Source of the DNA: Methylobacterium bullatum
GTDB taxonomy: Bacteria > Pseudomonadota > Alphaproteobacteria > Rhizobiales > Beijerinckiaceae
NCBI GenBank assembly: GCA_902712845.1
Contig: LR743504.1
Coordinates: forward strand, 4,562,001-4,626,000
Direction: 5' to 3'
Length of the DNA stretch: 64,000 nucleotides
Shown in pieces: positions 53,529 to 62,339 of the stretch; position 1 is the first letter of the stretch, and each line of letters begins with the position of its first letter. A program made the position numbers and the translations under genes. Below the pieces are notes generated by a model. That model saw only the letters and a list, made by a program, of their open reading frames with translations. It was not told the origin of the DNA and searched no databases.

Positions 53529-53674
53529 TTGTCGGACCCTGGAGTCATTTATCAAAGAAATAGTGAAACGAGCTATGATATGTTTATGCAAAAACGATGT
53601 ATGATTCCCTGGTCGTGATTTGATCGAATTTTTGTTCTTCGCGGTTTAGCGAAAGCCCCATTCTACATTGTAAA

Positions 53675-54967
53675 TTAAAGTTGCAAAGTACCTATATCGC
53701 TCGTCTCCTCCATCAGCGCCACAGCGACAAAACTAACCCCAGCCGCCACAGCCAAATAAAGCCCCACCCAACCGATCCCGCCCCAGTCACTCAGCCGCTG
53801 CGCCAGATACGGCGCGGCGGAAGCTCCCAAAATGCCGGCGAGGTTGTAGGTCACCGAGGCGCCCGTGTAGCGGACGCGGGTGGGGAAGAGCTCGGGCAGG
53901 AGGGCGCCCATGGGGCCGAACAGCCAGCCCATGGCGAAGAGGCCGAGGCAGAGGAAGCCGAGCACCAGGCCGCCCTGCCCGCTTCCCAGCATCGGGCCGA
54001 GGAGCAGGCCGAGCGAGGCGGTGAAGGCGAGGCCGGTGAGGAGGACGGGGCGGCGGCCGTAGCGGTCGGCGGCCCAGCCCGAGAGCGGGATGCCTAAGCC
54101 CATGAACAGCACGGCGACGCATTCGAACAGCAGGAAGGTCGGGCGGGTAAAGCCGAGTTTCGAGACGCCGTAGCTGAGCGCGAAGACGGTGGAGAGGTAG
54201 AACACCGCGTAGCAGGCCACCATGGCGAAGGTGCCGAGCAGCGTCGCCTTGATGTATGTGGTGAAGATTGTGGCCAGCGGCACGCGCTCGGGCGGGGCCT
54301 TCTCCATGGCGGCCTTGAAGACCGGGGTCTCGGTGAGCTTTAGCCGGACATAGAGCCCGACGCCCACGAGCACGGCGGAGGCGAGGAACGGGATGCGCCA
54401 GCCCCAGGCCTGAAAATCGGCCGGGGTCAGGGCGAGAGCCAGCCCGAGGAAGCCCAGATTGGCGGTGATGAAGCCCACCGGCGCGCCGAGCTGCGGGAAG
54501 ATGCCGTAGAGGGCGCGTCGCCCCGGCGGGGCGTTCTCCACCGCCAACAGGGCAGCACCCCCCCATTCCCCGCCGAAACCGATGCCCTGGCCGAAGCGCA
54601 GCACGCAGAGGGCGAAGGGCGCCCACCACCCGGCGGTGGCATAGGTCGGCAGGCAGCCGATGAGCACGGTGGAGAGGCCCATGATCATCAGCGAGGCCAC
54701 CAGCGTCGCCTTGCGCCCGACCCTGTCGCCGAAATGCCCGAAGAACGCCGCGCCCATGGGCCGCGCGATGAAGGCGATGGAGAAGGTGGCGAAGGCCGCC
54801 AGCGTCTGCACCGAGGGATCGTCGGCCGAGAAGAAGATCGGCCCGATCACCAGGGCGGCGGCCGTGGCGTAGACGTAGAAATCGTAGAACTCGATCGCCG
54901 TGCCGACGAAGCTGGCGATGAGGATCTTCGCGGCGGACACGGAAGGGGGCGGAGCGGGCTGGAGCAT
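53675..54967 (-). CDS. MHS-family (MFS) transporter
   Basis: This 430-residue protein has twelve membrane segments and the MHS marks: SFVGTAIEFYDFYVYATAAALV in helix 1, ARPMGAAFFGHFGDRVGRKATL (helix 2-3 loop), RFGQGIGFGGEWGGAALLA and ADRYGRRPVLL. It resembles shikimate or alpha-ketoglutarate type proton symporters; the solute is not fixed by sequence. The final 30 or so codons are visibly poorer in GC than the rest, as the gene runs into the AT-rich island. The stop lies about 85 bp from the island's first repeat-free AT tract. Confidence 0.9.
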   Translation of the reverse strand: MLQPAPPPSVSAAKILIASFVGTAIEFYDFYVYATAAALVIGPIFFSADDPSVQTLAAFATFSIAFIARPMGAAFFGHFGDRVGRKATLVASLMIMGLSTVLIGCLPTYATAGWWAPFALCVLRFGQGIGFGGEWGGAALLAVENAPPGRRALYGIFPQLGAPVGFITANLGFLGLALALTPADFQAWGWRIPFLASAVLVGVGLYVRLKLTETPVFKAAMEKAPPERVPLATIFTTYIKATLLGTFAMVACYAVFYLSTVFALSYGVSKLGFTRPTFLLFECVAVLFMGLGIPLSGWAADRYGRRPVLLTGLAFTASLGLLLGPMLGSGQGGLVLGFLCLGLFAMGWLFGPMGALLPELFPTRVRYTGASVTYNLAGILGASAAPYLAQRLSDWGGIGWVGLYLAVAAGVSFVAVALMEETSDIGTLQL

Positions 54968-55031
54968 GCGGCGCTATAGCCGCAGGCGGGGGCGAGTGCC
55001 ATGCGAATTCTTGCAGGATCGTGCCTGCGGT

Positions 55032-55159
55032 TCTCCTTCTCCCCTCTGCGGGAGAAGGTGGCCCGCGAAGCGGGTCGGATGAGGGGAGCGCCCTATCCGG
55101 AAGCGTTGCCCCCTCTCCCGGTCGCTCCGCGACCACCCTCCCCCGCAGAGGGGGGAGGG
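55032..55159. repeat. Palindromic interspersed repeat (CTCTCCCCTCTGCGGGAGA family), third copy
   Basis: The 128-bp element opens with CTCCTTCTCCCCTCTGCGGG, carries GGGTCGGATGAGGGGAGCGC, then CCCCCTCTCCCGGTCGCTCC, and ends CCTCCCCCGCAGAGGGGGGAGGG. It matches the palindromic cores at 49745 and 49990. It lies between the MHS transporter and the DUF3140 gene. Confidence 0.85.
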
Positions 55160-55202
55160 ACGCTCGCACGAGGCTCCCGCTCCTCGCGACAGCACTCACC
55201 CT

Positions 55203-55553
55203 TTATGTCTTCAGCGGGTCGTGGCCCCAGTTCATCAGCGAGAGACGCCAGGGCGAGTCCTTTACCGCGTCCTTGTCCTCCGGTCCGCCCTGTTTGAGGT
55301 GGCGGTTCACGTAGCCGGTGACCTTGCGCATATGGGCGTAATCGTCGTCGGTGAGATCGGCCTTCTTGGCCTTGAGGATCTCGACGATGCGACGGCCGGA
55401 GGCGTGGCCGGTGGATTCGGACGCGCCGTCCTTCTTCTGCCCGACCGAGCGGCTCTCGTCGCTGTCGAGGAATTTTTCCAGGGCGGCGGGCGTCATGTTC
55501 ACCGCCTCCTTGAACGCGCGCCAGGTCTCGTCGTGGTCGTCCTTGCTCACCAT
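55203..55553 (-). CDS. DUF3140 family protein
   Basis: The ATG at 55553 gives 116 residues; longer frames run through promoter-like DNA and are rejected. The sequence DDHDETWRAFKEAVNMTPAALEKFL is the start of the DUF3140 domain. It continues with SDESRSVGQKKDGASESTGH and HASGRRIVEILKAKKADLTDDDY, then HMRKVTGYVNRHLKQ and LMNWGHDP. It is a small, basic, helical DNA-associated-looking protein. Members are frequently found with stress-response genes, and no activity is known to me. It is monocistronic. Confidence 0.8.
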   Translation of the reverse strand: MVSKDDHDETWRAFKEAVNMTPAALEKFLDSDESRSVGQKKDGASESTGHASGRRIVEILKAKKADLTDDDYAHMRKVTGYVNRHLKQGGPEDKDAVKDSPWRLSLMNWGHDPLKT

Positions 55554-55809
55554 TCGCCTCCGTCGCATCTGGACTGGGGCAAGCGGGAGGCGCCGGGCGG
55601 GTTCCGTGAGGTCTGAGGGGCGAATGGTCACGAGGTGGGGCGATCGTCCTCCCCTCGCGACATCGCCCACCCTTGACCCATGCGCATCGTCCGCCATAAA
55701 GAACTTCTGTTCGTTTAAGCGGAACGGGGGCGTGGTTCCTCTTCCGTCTGGCCCGGCACAGGCGCTAGAACGATGTCCAGTGCGTGCCCGCCGGCCCCCG
55801 GAGTAAGTG

Positions 55810-57090
55810 ATGACCGACCGTATCCCAGGCTTCAACACGCTGGCGATCCATGCCGGCGCCGCTCCCGATGCCACCACGGGCGCGCGGGCCACGCCGATCT
55901 ACCAGACCACGTCCTTCGTGTTCGACGACGTGGACCACGCCGCCTCGCTGTTCGGGCTGCAGGCCTTCGGCAACATCTATTCGCGCATCACCAACCCCAC
56001 TAACGCGGTGCTGGAAGAGCGCATCGCGGCGCTGGAGGGCGGCACCGCCGCCGTGGCGGTGGCCTCGGGCCACGCGGCCGAGTTCCTCACCATGCACGCG
56101 CTGATGCAGCCGGGCGACGAGTTCGTGGCGGCCAACAAGCTCTATGGCGGCTCGATCAACCAGTTCAACCATTCCTACAAGAGCTTCGGCTGGAACGTGG
56201 TCTGGGCCGACACGGACGACCCGGATTCGTTCGAGCGGGCGATCACGCCGCGCACCAAGGCGATCTTCTGTGAGTCCATCGCCAATCCGGGCGGGGTCAT
56301 CACCGACATCGCCGCCCTGTCGGTGATCGCCAAGCGCCACAAGATCCCCCTCATCGTCGATAACACCATGGCGACGCCGTACCTGATCCGTCCCTTCGAG
56401 CACGGGGCCGACATCGTCGTGCATTCGGCCACCAAATTCTTAGGGGGCCACGGCAATTCCATCGGCGGCCTCGTGGTCGATGGCGGTACCTTCCCCTGGG
56501 CCGGCGACGACCGCTACCCGATGCTGTCGCAGCCGCGGCCCGAATATTCCGGCATGGTCCTCTCCGAGACCTTCGGCAATTTCGGTTTCGCCATCGCCAT
56601 CCGGGTGCTGGGCCTGCGCGATCTCGGCCCGGCGCTCTCGCCGTTCAACGCCTTCCTCATCCTCAACGGCATCGAGACCCTGCCGCTCAGGATGCAGCGC
56701 CATTGCGACAACACGCTGGAGATCGCGACCCATCTCGACGCCCATCCGGCGGTGGAATGGGTGAGCTATCCCGGGCTGGAGACCGACAAGTACCACCAGC
56801 TCGCCCGGCGCTACACGCCGCTCGGCTCCGGCTCGGTCTTCACCATCGGCCTCAAGGGCGGCTACGAGGCCGGCGTGAAGCTGGTGGCCAATCTCCAGCT
56901 GTTCTCCCATGTGGCGAATATCGGCGACACCCGCTCGCTGGTGATCCACCCGGCCTCCACCACCCACCGCCAGCTCACCGACGCGCAGAAATCCGCCGCC
57001 GGCGCGGGGCCGGAAGTGGTGCGCCTCTCCATCGGCATCGAGGACCCGGCAGATCTGATCGAAGATCTCGACGCGGCGTTAAGCGCTTGA
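55810..57090 (+). CDS. metY: O-acetylhomoserine aminocarboxypropyltransferase (sulfhydrylase)
   Basis: This 426-residue PLP enzyme of the Cys/Met metabolism family starts at the ATG at 55810, with GGAG seven bases upstream. It begins FNTLAIHAGAAPDATTGAR and has QTTSFVFDDVDHAASLFGL and NIYSRITNPTNAVLEERIAAL. The PLP lysine is in HSATKFLGGHG, near residue 210. It makes homocysteine from O-acetylhomoserine and sulfide. It is separated from metZ only by a small receiver-protein gene, giving the cell two sulfhydrylase routes. I did not find a SAM riboswitch upstream. Confidence 0.92.
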   Translation: MTDRIPGFNTLAIHAGAAPDATTGARATPIYQTTSFVFDDVDHAASLFGLQAFGNIYSRITNPTNAVLEERIAALEGGTAAVAVASGHAAEFLTMHALMQPGDEFVAANKLYGGSINQFNHSYKSFGWNVVWADTDDPDSFERAITPRTKAIFCESIANPGGVITDIAALSVIAKRHKIPLIVDNTMATPYLIRPFEHGADIVVHSATKFLGGHGNSIGGLVVDGGTFPWAGDDRYPMLSQPRPEYSGMVLSETFGNFGFAIAIRVLGLRDLGPALSPFNAFLILNGIETLPLRMQRHCDNTLEIATHLDAHPAVEWVSYPGLETDKYHQLARRYTPLGSGSVFTIGLKGGYEAGVKLVANLQLFSHVANIGDTRSLVIHPASTTHRQLTDAQKSAAGAGPEVVRLSIGIEDPADLIEDLDAALSA

Positions 57091-57199
57091 TTTTGCTGGC
57101 AGGCCTGTGCGCGATCCCGGCCCGGCGCCCCCGGGTTGACCCTCGGCGGCGTCGGGACTACCCCGCGAACCATTCCTCCATCGAGATCGTTCGCATTGC

Positions 57200-57598
57200 A
57201 TGACGCATGATCCTTTCGAGACTTCCGGCGAGCCCCCGGTCATCCTCCTGGTGGAAGACGACGGCCTCCTCCTGATGGAGGCGGCCGATACCCTGGTCGA
57301 TGCGGGGTTCCGCGTCCTCGAAGCGCCGCAGGCCGACAAGGCGCTCACCATCCTCGAACGGAACGAGGAGATCGACCTTCTGATGACCGACGTGGACATG
57401 CCGCAGGGTTCGATGGACGGGTTCGCGCTGGCCCGCCTCGTCGCCCATCGCTGGCCGACCATTCCGGTCCTCGTCGTGTCCGGCATGGGCACGCCAGGCC
57501 CGCACGACATGCCCGAGGGCGCGCGTTTCATCCCGAAGCCCTACGCGCCCACCACCCTGGTCCGGACATTGCGGGCCTTCGCCAGGCGCGCTGCCTGA
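57200..57598 (+). CDS. Single-domain response regulator (receiver domain)
   Basis: This 132-residue protein is almost entirely a receiver domain. It has the acidic pocket VEDDGLLL, the phospho-acceptor Asp in LLMTDVDMP near residue 67, the switch Ser in LVVSGMG, and the conserved Lys in FIPKPYAP. The VEDDxLLL...DVDMPxGSMDG form is common for FixJ/HWE-kinase-associated single receivers in alphaproteobacteria. It lacks an output domain. It lies between metY and metZ, 110 and 36 bp away, so its expression may be tied to methionine synthesis genes; the meaning of this is unclear. Confidence 0.88.
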   Translation: MTHDPFETSGEPPVILLVEDDGLLLMEAADTLVDAGFRVLEAPQADKALTILERNEEIDLLMTDVDMPQGSMDGFALARLVAHRWPTIPVLVVSGMGTPGPHDMPEGARFIPKPYAPTTLVRTLRAFARRAA

Positions 57599-57633
57599 CC
57601 CCGCCACCTCTTTCGAAGATCGCGACGCCCATC

Positions 57634-58932
57634 ATGGCCACCGAGACCCGCCCGCTCCGCTTCGCCACCCAGGCCGTCCATGCCGGCGCGGCACCCGACC
57701 CCGCCACGGGCGCGCGCGTCCAGCCGATCTACTTCACCAACGGCTTCGTGTTCGAATCCACCGAGCAGGCCGCCGACATCTTCGCCATGCGGCGCACCGG
57801 CTTCTCCTATTCGCGCGGCTCGAACCCCACGGTCGCCGCCCTGGAGCGCCGGGTCGCCGCCCTGGAGGGCGCCAAGGCGGCGGTGGCCGTCTCGTCGGGC
57901 CAGTCCGCCCTGCTCCTCGTGCTGATGACGCTGATGAAGAGCGGGGACGCCTATGTGGCCTCACCGCGCCTGTTCGGCGGCTCGCTGGGGCTGATGAACC
58001 GGCTCGACGCCCGCTACGACCTCAAGCCGCTCTTCGCCAAGGGCCTGACGCCCGCCGATTTCGAGGCCGCGATCACGCCGCAGACGAAGGCCATCGTCTG
58101 CGAGTCGATCGTCAACCCTTGCGCCACGGTGATGGACATCGCCGGCATCGCCGAGGTGGCCAAGCGCCACAACCTGCCCCTGGTGGTGGACAATACCCTC
58201 GCCTCCCCGGCCCTGATCCGGCCGATCGAGCACGGGGCCGACATCGTGTTCCACTCGACCTCGAAATTCCTCGGCGGCTCCGGCCAGACCATCGGCGGCA
58301 TCATCTGCGATGCCGGAACCTTCGATTGGCCGGCGGCGGCGGGGCGCTACAACCTCATCACCGAACCCTGGGCCGATTATGACGGCCTCGTGGTCTCGGA
58401 TCGCTTCCCGGATTTCAGCTTCGCGGTAGCGTGTCGACTCTTCGGCCTGCGCGATCTCGGCCCCGGCCTGTCGCCGATGAACGCCTTCCTGACGCTCACC
58501 GGCATCGAGACCCTGCCGCTGCGGATGAAGCGGCATTGCCAGAATGCCAAGGCGGTCGCCGCCTTCCTCAAGGACCACCCGGCGGTGGAATGGGTGAGCT
58601 ATCCGGCGCTGCCCGGCCAGTCGGGCGAGGAACTGGCCGCCCGCTACGTGCCGGAGGGGCCGGGCTCGATCTTCACCTTCGCGCTGAAGGGCGGAGAGCC
58701 GGCGGCGGTGAAGTTCATCATGAGCCTCAACCTCGTTTCGCACCTCGTGAATATCGGCGAGATCAAATCCCTGGCGATCCACCCGGCCACCACGACGCAC
58801 CGCCAGCTGACCGCGGCCGACAAGGCGGCCGCCCTGGTCGGGCCGGAGACGGTGCGCCTGTCCATCGGCCTGGAAAACGTCGAGGATCTGATCGCCGATA
58901 TCGCCCAGGCGCTGGATCAGGCCGTCGCCTAA
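57634..58932 (+). CDS. metZ: O-succinylhomoserine sulfhydrylase
   Basis: This 432-residue PLP enzyme is paralogous to the upstream MetY. Features are FATQAVHAGAAPDPATGARV, YFTNGFVFESTEQAAD, FSYSRGSNPTVAALERRVAAL, and the PLP lysine in HSTSKFLGGSG near residue 210. The C-terminal HPATTTHRQLTAADK is conserved. The Y-F-T-N and F-S-Y-S-R-G forms match MetZ rather than MetY. It produces homocysteine from O-succinylhomoserine and sulfide. Two hairpins follow immediately after the stop. Confidence 0.9.
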   Translation: MATETRPLRFATQAVHAGAAPDPATGARVQPIYFTNGFVFESTEQAADIFAMRRTGFSYSRGSNPTVAALERRVAALEGAKAAVAVSSGQSALLLVLMTLMKSGDAYVASPRLFGGSLGLMNRLDARYDLKPLFAKGLTPADFEAAITPQTKAIVCESIVNPCATVMDIAGIAEVAKRHNLPLVVDNTLASPALIRPIEHGADIVFHSTSKFLGGSGQTIGGIICDAGTFDWPAAAGRYNLITEPWADYDGLVVSDRFPDFSFAVACRLFGLRDLGPGLSPMNAFLTLTGIETLPLRMKRHCQNAKAVAAFLKDHPAVEWVSYPALPGQSGEELAARYVPEGPGSIFTFALKGGEPAAVKFIMSLNLVSHLVNIGEIKSLAIHPATTTHRQLTAADKAAALVGPETVRLSIGLENVEDLIADIAQALDQAVA

Positions 58933-58934
58933 TG

Positions 58935-59043
58935 CCAAACCTCACTGACCCCGACCCATAGGTCGGGGTCAGTGAGGTTTGGCGGACGACCGCCGCCGCG
59001 CCGTCGCGCGGGCTGACCTCGATGAGTCAGACTCATCGAGGTC
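58935..59043. repeat. Two-hairpin mosaic repeat, copy B (intact), acting as convergent terminator
   Basis: A perfect 22-bp stem starts CCAAACCTCACTGACCCC at 58935-58956, has loop CATA, and closes at 58961-58982. The spacer GGCGGACGACCGCCGCCGC follows. A second perfect stem of 13 bp, GACCTCGATGAGT / ACTCATCGAGGTC, lies at 59015-59043. The element fills the gap between metZ and the convergent GGDEF-EAL gene. A decayed relative is at 30094-30206. Confidence 0.85.
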
Positions 59044-59051
59044 AGGTATGA

Positions 59052-61415
59052 TCAGGCAAATTTGAGTTCGGTCGTGACCGCCGCCCCCAGGGAGGCGGCC
59101 CTGCCGCCGTGCTTCTTGAGGAACCACGGCACCCGGCTCTGCGGCATGGGCTTGCTGTAGAGGTAGCCCTGCGCATAGGCGCAGCCTTGCTCGCGCAGGA
59201 ATTCCGCCTGCGCCTCGGTCTCGACGCCCTCCGCGGTGACGTCGAGGCCGAGATTCTGGCCGAGCTGCACCACCGCCGTGACGATGGCGGCGTCGTTGGG
59301 GTCTCGTTCGAGGTCGCGCACGAAGCTGCGGTCGACCTTGATCTCGTCCACCGGAAATTGCTTCAGGTGCGTGAGGGAGGCGTAACCGGTTCCGAAATCG
59401 TCCAGCGCGACGCGGACACCGGCGCGGTGCAAGTCCGAGAGGATCGCCGAGACGCGGTCTCCATGGCCGCCGAGGAGCACCGTCTCCGTCACCTCCACGC
59501 CGATCCTGTCATGGGCGAGCCCCGCGGCGGACAAATCGGCGATCAGGCATTCGGCGAGGTTGTCCTGGGCGAACTGCGCCGAGGACAGGTTCAGGAATAC
59601 CCGGCCGGGATCGTACCCTTGCGCGATCCATCCCGCGATGTCGGCGAAGATCTGGCGCGCGAGGACATTGCCGACCGCGATCCCGATCTCGGCATCGTCG
59701 AAGACCGTCGAGAAACTCGCCGGCGAGAGCAGGCCGCGGGTGGGATGCTGCCACCGCGCCAGGGCTTCGAAGCCGATGATCCGACCCGTGGCGAGGCTGA
59801 TCTTGGGTTGATAATAGGGGATCAGGCCGCCGACTTCGAGCGTCGACCTCATCTCGCGGGCGACGGAGACGCGATGTTCGATATCCGCCCGGAGCGCCGG
59901 AACGAAGAGCGTCGCGCGGTTTCGTCCGGCCGCCTTGGCCGCGTAGAGGGCGAGGTCCGCGTTGGTGAAGAGGTCGGTCGAATTGGCGGCGTGTTCCGGG
60001 TAGAGGGCGAGGCCGAGACTGGCGCGGAGCGAGACCACGCGCCCCGATACCGCCATCGCCGGCTTCAGGACATCGAGGATCGCCCGTGACAGGACATGGA
60101 TGCGCCGGCTCGGCTGGTGACGGTCCTGCTCGCAGGGGGCGATGATGACGAACTCGTCGCCACCGAGACGGGCGACGAGATCGTGTTCGCCGATGGCTTT
60201 GCCGAGACGCCGGGCGACCTCCTTGAGCACCGCGTCGCCCGCTTCGTGGCCGAGGGTGTCGTTCACTTCCTTGAACGCATCGAGATCGATGAGGATGAGG
60301 CCGACGCGCTCTCCCGACGCCTCTGCCCGGCTGAGAGCCGCATCGAGGGTGGTCTGGAAAAGGGCGCGGTTCGGCAGGCCGGTGAGGACGTCGCGCTGGG
60401 CGGCGAGGCGGATCCGCTCTTCCACCGCCTTGCGGCTCGTCATGTCGACGAGGCTCGAGATGATGCGGGTCGACCCGTCCATCTCGACGGTGACCGCCGA
60501 CAGCATGGCGTCCCGTCGCACCCGCCCCCGGGCTCCCGTGCTGATCTCGATCTCGTCGGCGGTCCCGGTCCTGTCGAGTTCCGCCTGGATCAGGCGGCGG
60601 GCATCCCCGCCGAGGAGATCGCGCGTCTTGTATTGTGTCAGGTCTTCACCGTCGTCGAGCCCGTAGAAGCGGTTGGCGGCGTCGTTGGCATCCACGATCT
60701 GGCCGTCGTCCCGGCGGGACACCACGATCGGGATCGGCACCGCCTTGAACATGGTCTCGAACAGGCGGCGGCTTTCCGCCAGTTCCGTGTTGGCACGGCG
60801 CTCGGCCTGGGTCGCCATCCATTCCAGACGCCTGAGGCGGTTCGATCGCACCACGAACAGCAGCATCGCGATGTTGGACACCAGTACCGCGAGGCAGACT
60901 CCGAACGCCGTGGATGACAGGGGCGCGGGCAGAAGATAGCCCGCCGTGAGCGCGACCGACGCGAGCGCGCTGCTCGTCACGCTCCAGAAGAAACGCGTCG
61001 GCACGACGATCATGTAGATCGCGGGAAGCAGGAGCATGACGAAGAGCGCGATGTCGGACCGCGACGAGCACAGGACCGCGACGCAGCCGGCGACGATGAT
61101 CTCCCATGTCACCATGACGGCTTGCAGCCTGCCGAAGCTGGCGACGTTCCGGGTCGCCAGCAAACAGATGAGCGAGATCAGGATGACGCCGCTACGGGCC
61201 GGTACGGCGACCCAGAAATGGGTCTGTCCCGCAAAACGCCAGTCACTCAGGAGGAAGAGCGTGTTGAGGAAAAGGCCGCAGAGGAAGACCAGCCGGGCAT
61301 GGCGCAGGGTCTCGGGCAGGCGCTCCTGCTGGAACGCCGCTTCCCGCGCGACCGAGACGAATTCGCCGCCAATGGCACTGAGACGATGCTTCCACATGGT
61401 GCATGACACTCTCAT
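59052..61415 (-). CDS. Membrane PAS-GGDEF-EAL protein (cyclic-di-GMP turnover)
   Basis: This is a 787-residue protein. Roughly residues 45-205 contain several membrane helices. A PAS domain follows (TMFKAVPIPIVVSRRDDGQI, FYGLDDGEDLTQYKTRDLLG). A GGDEF domain then carries the intact ARLGGDEFVIIAP motif near residue 430. Last is an EAL domain with GFEALARWQHP, DDFGTGYASLTHL and a C-terminal YAQGYLYSKPMP. Both catalytic motifs look intact, so it could both make and degrade cyclic-di-GMP. The ATG at 61397 is an alternative start. It is monocistronic. Confidence 0.93.
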   Translation of the reverse strand: MRVSCTMWKHRLSAIGGEFVSVAREAAFQQERLPETLRHARLVFLCGLFLNTLFLLSDWRFAGQTHFWVAVPARSGVILISLICLLATRNVASFGRLQAVMVTWEIIVAGCVAVLCSSRSDIALFVMLLLPAIYMIVVPTRFFWSVTSSALASVALTAGYLLPAPLSSTAFGVCLAVLVSNIAMLLFVVRSNRLRRLEWMATQAERRANTELAESRRLFETMFKAVPIPIVVSRRDDGQIVDANDAANRFYGLDDGEDLTQYKTRDLLGGDARRLIQAELDRTGTADEIEISTGARGRVRRDAMLSAVTVEMDGSTRIISSLVDMTSRKAVEERIRLAAQRDVLTGLPNRALFQTTLDAALSRAEASGERVGLILIDLDAFKEVNDTLGHEAGDAVLKEVARRLGKAIGEHDLVARLGGDEFVIIAPCEQDRHQPSRRIHVLSRAILDVLKPAMAVSGRVVSLRASLGLALYPEHAANSTDLFTNADLALYAAKAAGRNRATLFVPALRADIEHRVSVAREMRSTLEVGGLIPYYQPKISLATGRIIGFEALARWQHPTRGLLSPASFSTVFDDAEIGIAVGNVLARQIFADIAGWIAQGYDPGRVFLNLSSAQFAQDNLAECLIADLSAAGLAHDRIGVEVTETVLLGGHGDRVSAILSDLHRAGVRVALDDFGTGYASLTHLKQFPVDEIKVDRSFVRDLERDPNDAAIVTAVVQLGQNLGLDVTAEGVETEAQAEFLREQGCAYAQGYLYSKPMPQSRVPWFLKKHGGRAASLGAAVTTELKFA

Positions 61416-61462
61416 GCAATCGTCGCGCAGGTGTTAAGAACCGTCTACAGCGATAACAATTA

Positions 61463-62185
61463 TCACTCTTTCGCCTTGATTCTCGTCAGGGCGCGCAACG
61501 CCCCGCGAAACGTCCGGACATCCTGCTCCGTCATCGCCATGCGATGGAGCATGTCGCGCATGTTGCGGGCGATCACGTCCCGCTTCTCGGGTGGATAGAA
61601 CCCGCCCGTCTCGAGGCTGCCTTCCAGGCTGGCGACGAGGGAGGCCATCGCCTCGCGCGTGGCGGGTGGGGACTGCATCTCGCCGGTGAAGGGGAGCCGG
61701 GCCTGGCCCGAGGCCTTGCGCCATTCGTAGCCGACGAGGAGCACCGCCTGGGCGAGGTTGAGCGACGGAAAGTCCGGGGAGACGGGAAAGGTGACGATGG
61801 CGTCGGCCAGCGACACCTCGTCGTTGGTGAGCCCGATCCGCTCCCGGCCGAACATCACGCCCACGCGCTGTCCCGACCGCGCGGCCACGTCCGCCATCGC
61901 CTCGTCGGGGGCGTAGGCGCGCTTCATCTGCCCGCGCTCGCGGGCCGTGGTGGCGAGCAGATAGTTCAGATCGGCGATGGCCTCCGGCACCGTGGCGAAG
62001 ACGGTGGCGTCGTCGAGGACATGCGTCGCCCCGGAGGCGGCCTCGCGTACGCCCTTCTTGGGCCAGCCGTTCTTGGGGGCCACGAGGCGGAGTTCGGAGA
62101 GGCCGAAATTGGCCATGGCGCGGGCGACCATGCCGATATTCTCGGCCAGCTGCGGTTCGACCAGGATGACGACGGGGGCGATCAT
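61463..62185 (-). CDS. trmJ: tRNA (cytidine/uridine-2'-O-)-methyltransferase TrmJ
   Basis: This 240-residue SPOUT-fold methyltransferase has VILVEPQLAENIGMVARAMANFGLSEL at the N-terminus. The trefoil-knot motifs follow: VGVMFGRERIGLTNDEV, FPVSPDFPSLNLAQAVLLVGYEW and the C-terminal helical extension. The E-N-I-G and N-L-A-Q-A motifs are the TrmJ/LasT signature. It methylates the 2'-OH of nucleotide 32 in tRNAs. Its start at 62185 is supported by the family N-terminus. Confidence 0.93.
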   Translation of the reverse strand: MIAPVVILVEPQLAENIGMVARAMANFGLSELRLVAPKNGWPKKGVREAASGATHVLDDATVFATVPEAIADLNYLLATTARERGQMKRAYAPDEAMADVAARSGQRVGVMFGRERIGLTNDEVSLADAIVTFPVSPDFPSLNLAQAVLLVGYEWRKASGQARLPFTGEMQSPPATREAMASLVASLEGSLETGGFYPPEKRDVIARNMRDMLHRMAMTEQDVRTFRGALRALTRIKAKE

Positions 62186-62339
62186 CGTCGCCCTCTGCCA
62201 TGGAGCGGGCCGGACGCAAAGCCCGTCACGACGACGATGTGTGGAGCCGCGGAGCGAAAGCCCGAGCCAGCGGAAGCGGGGGCGGTCGTTTCGAGCGTCG
62301 GCGGATTTTCCCGCCGAAGTCGATCATCCAACCAGATGA

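Noticed and set aside
55554..55809. Possible SAM riboswitch upstream of metY
   Set aside because: A CATAAAGAACTT segment hints at a SAM-II-like core, but the pairing regions and conserved loop bases of SAM-II could not be lined up. Nothing else riboswitch-like was found.
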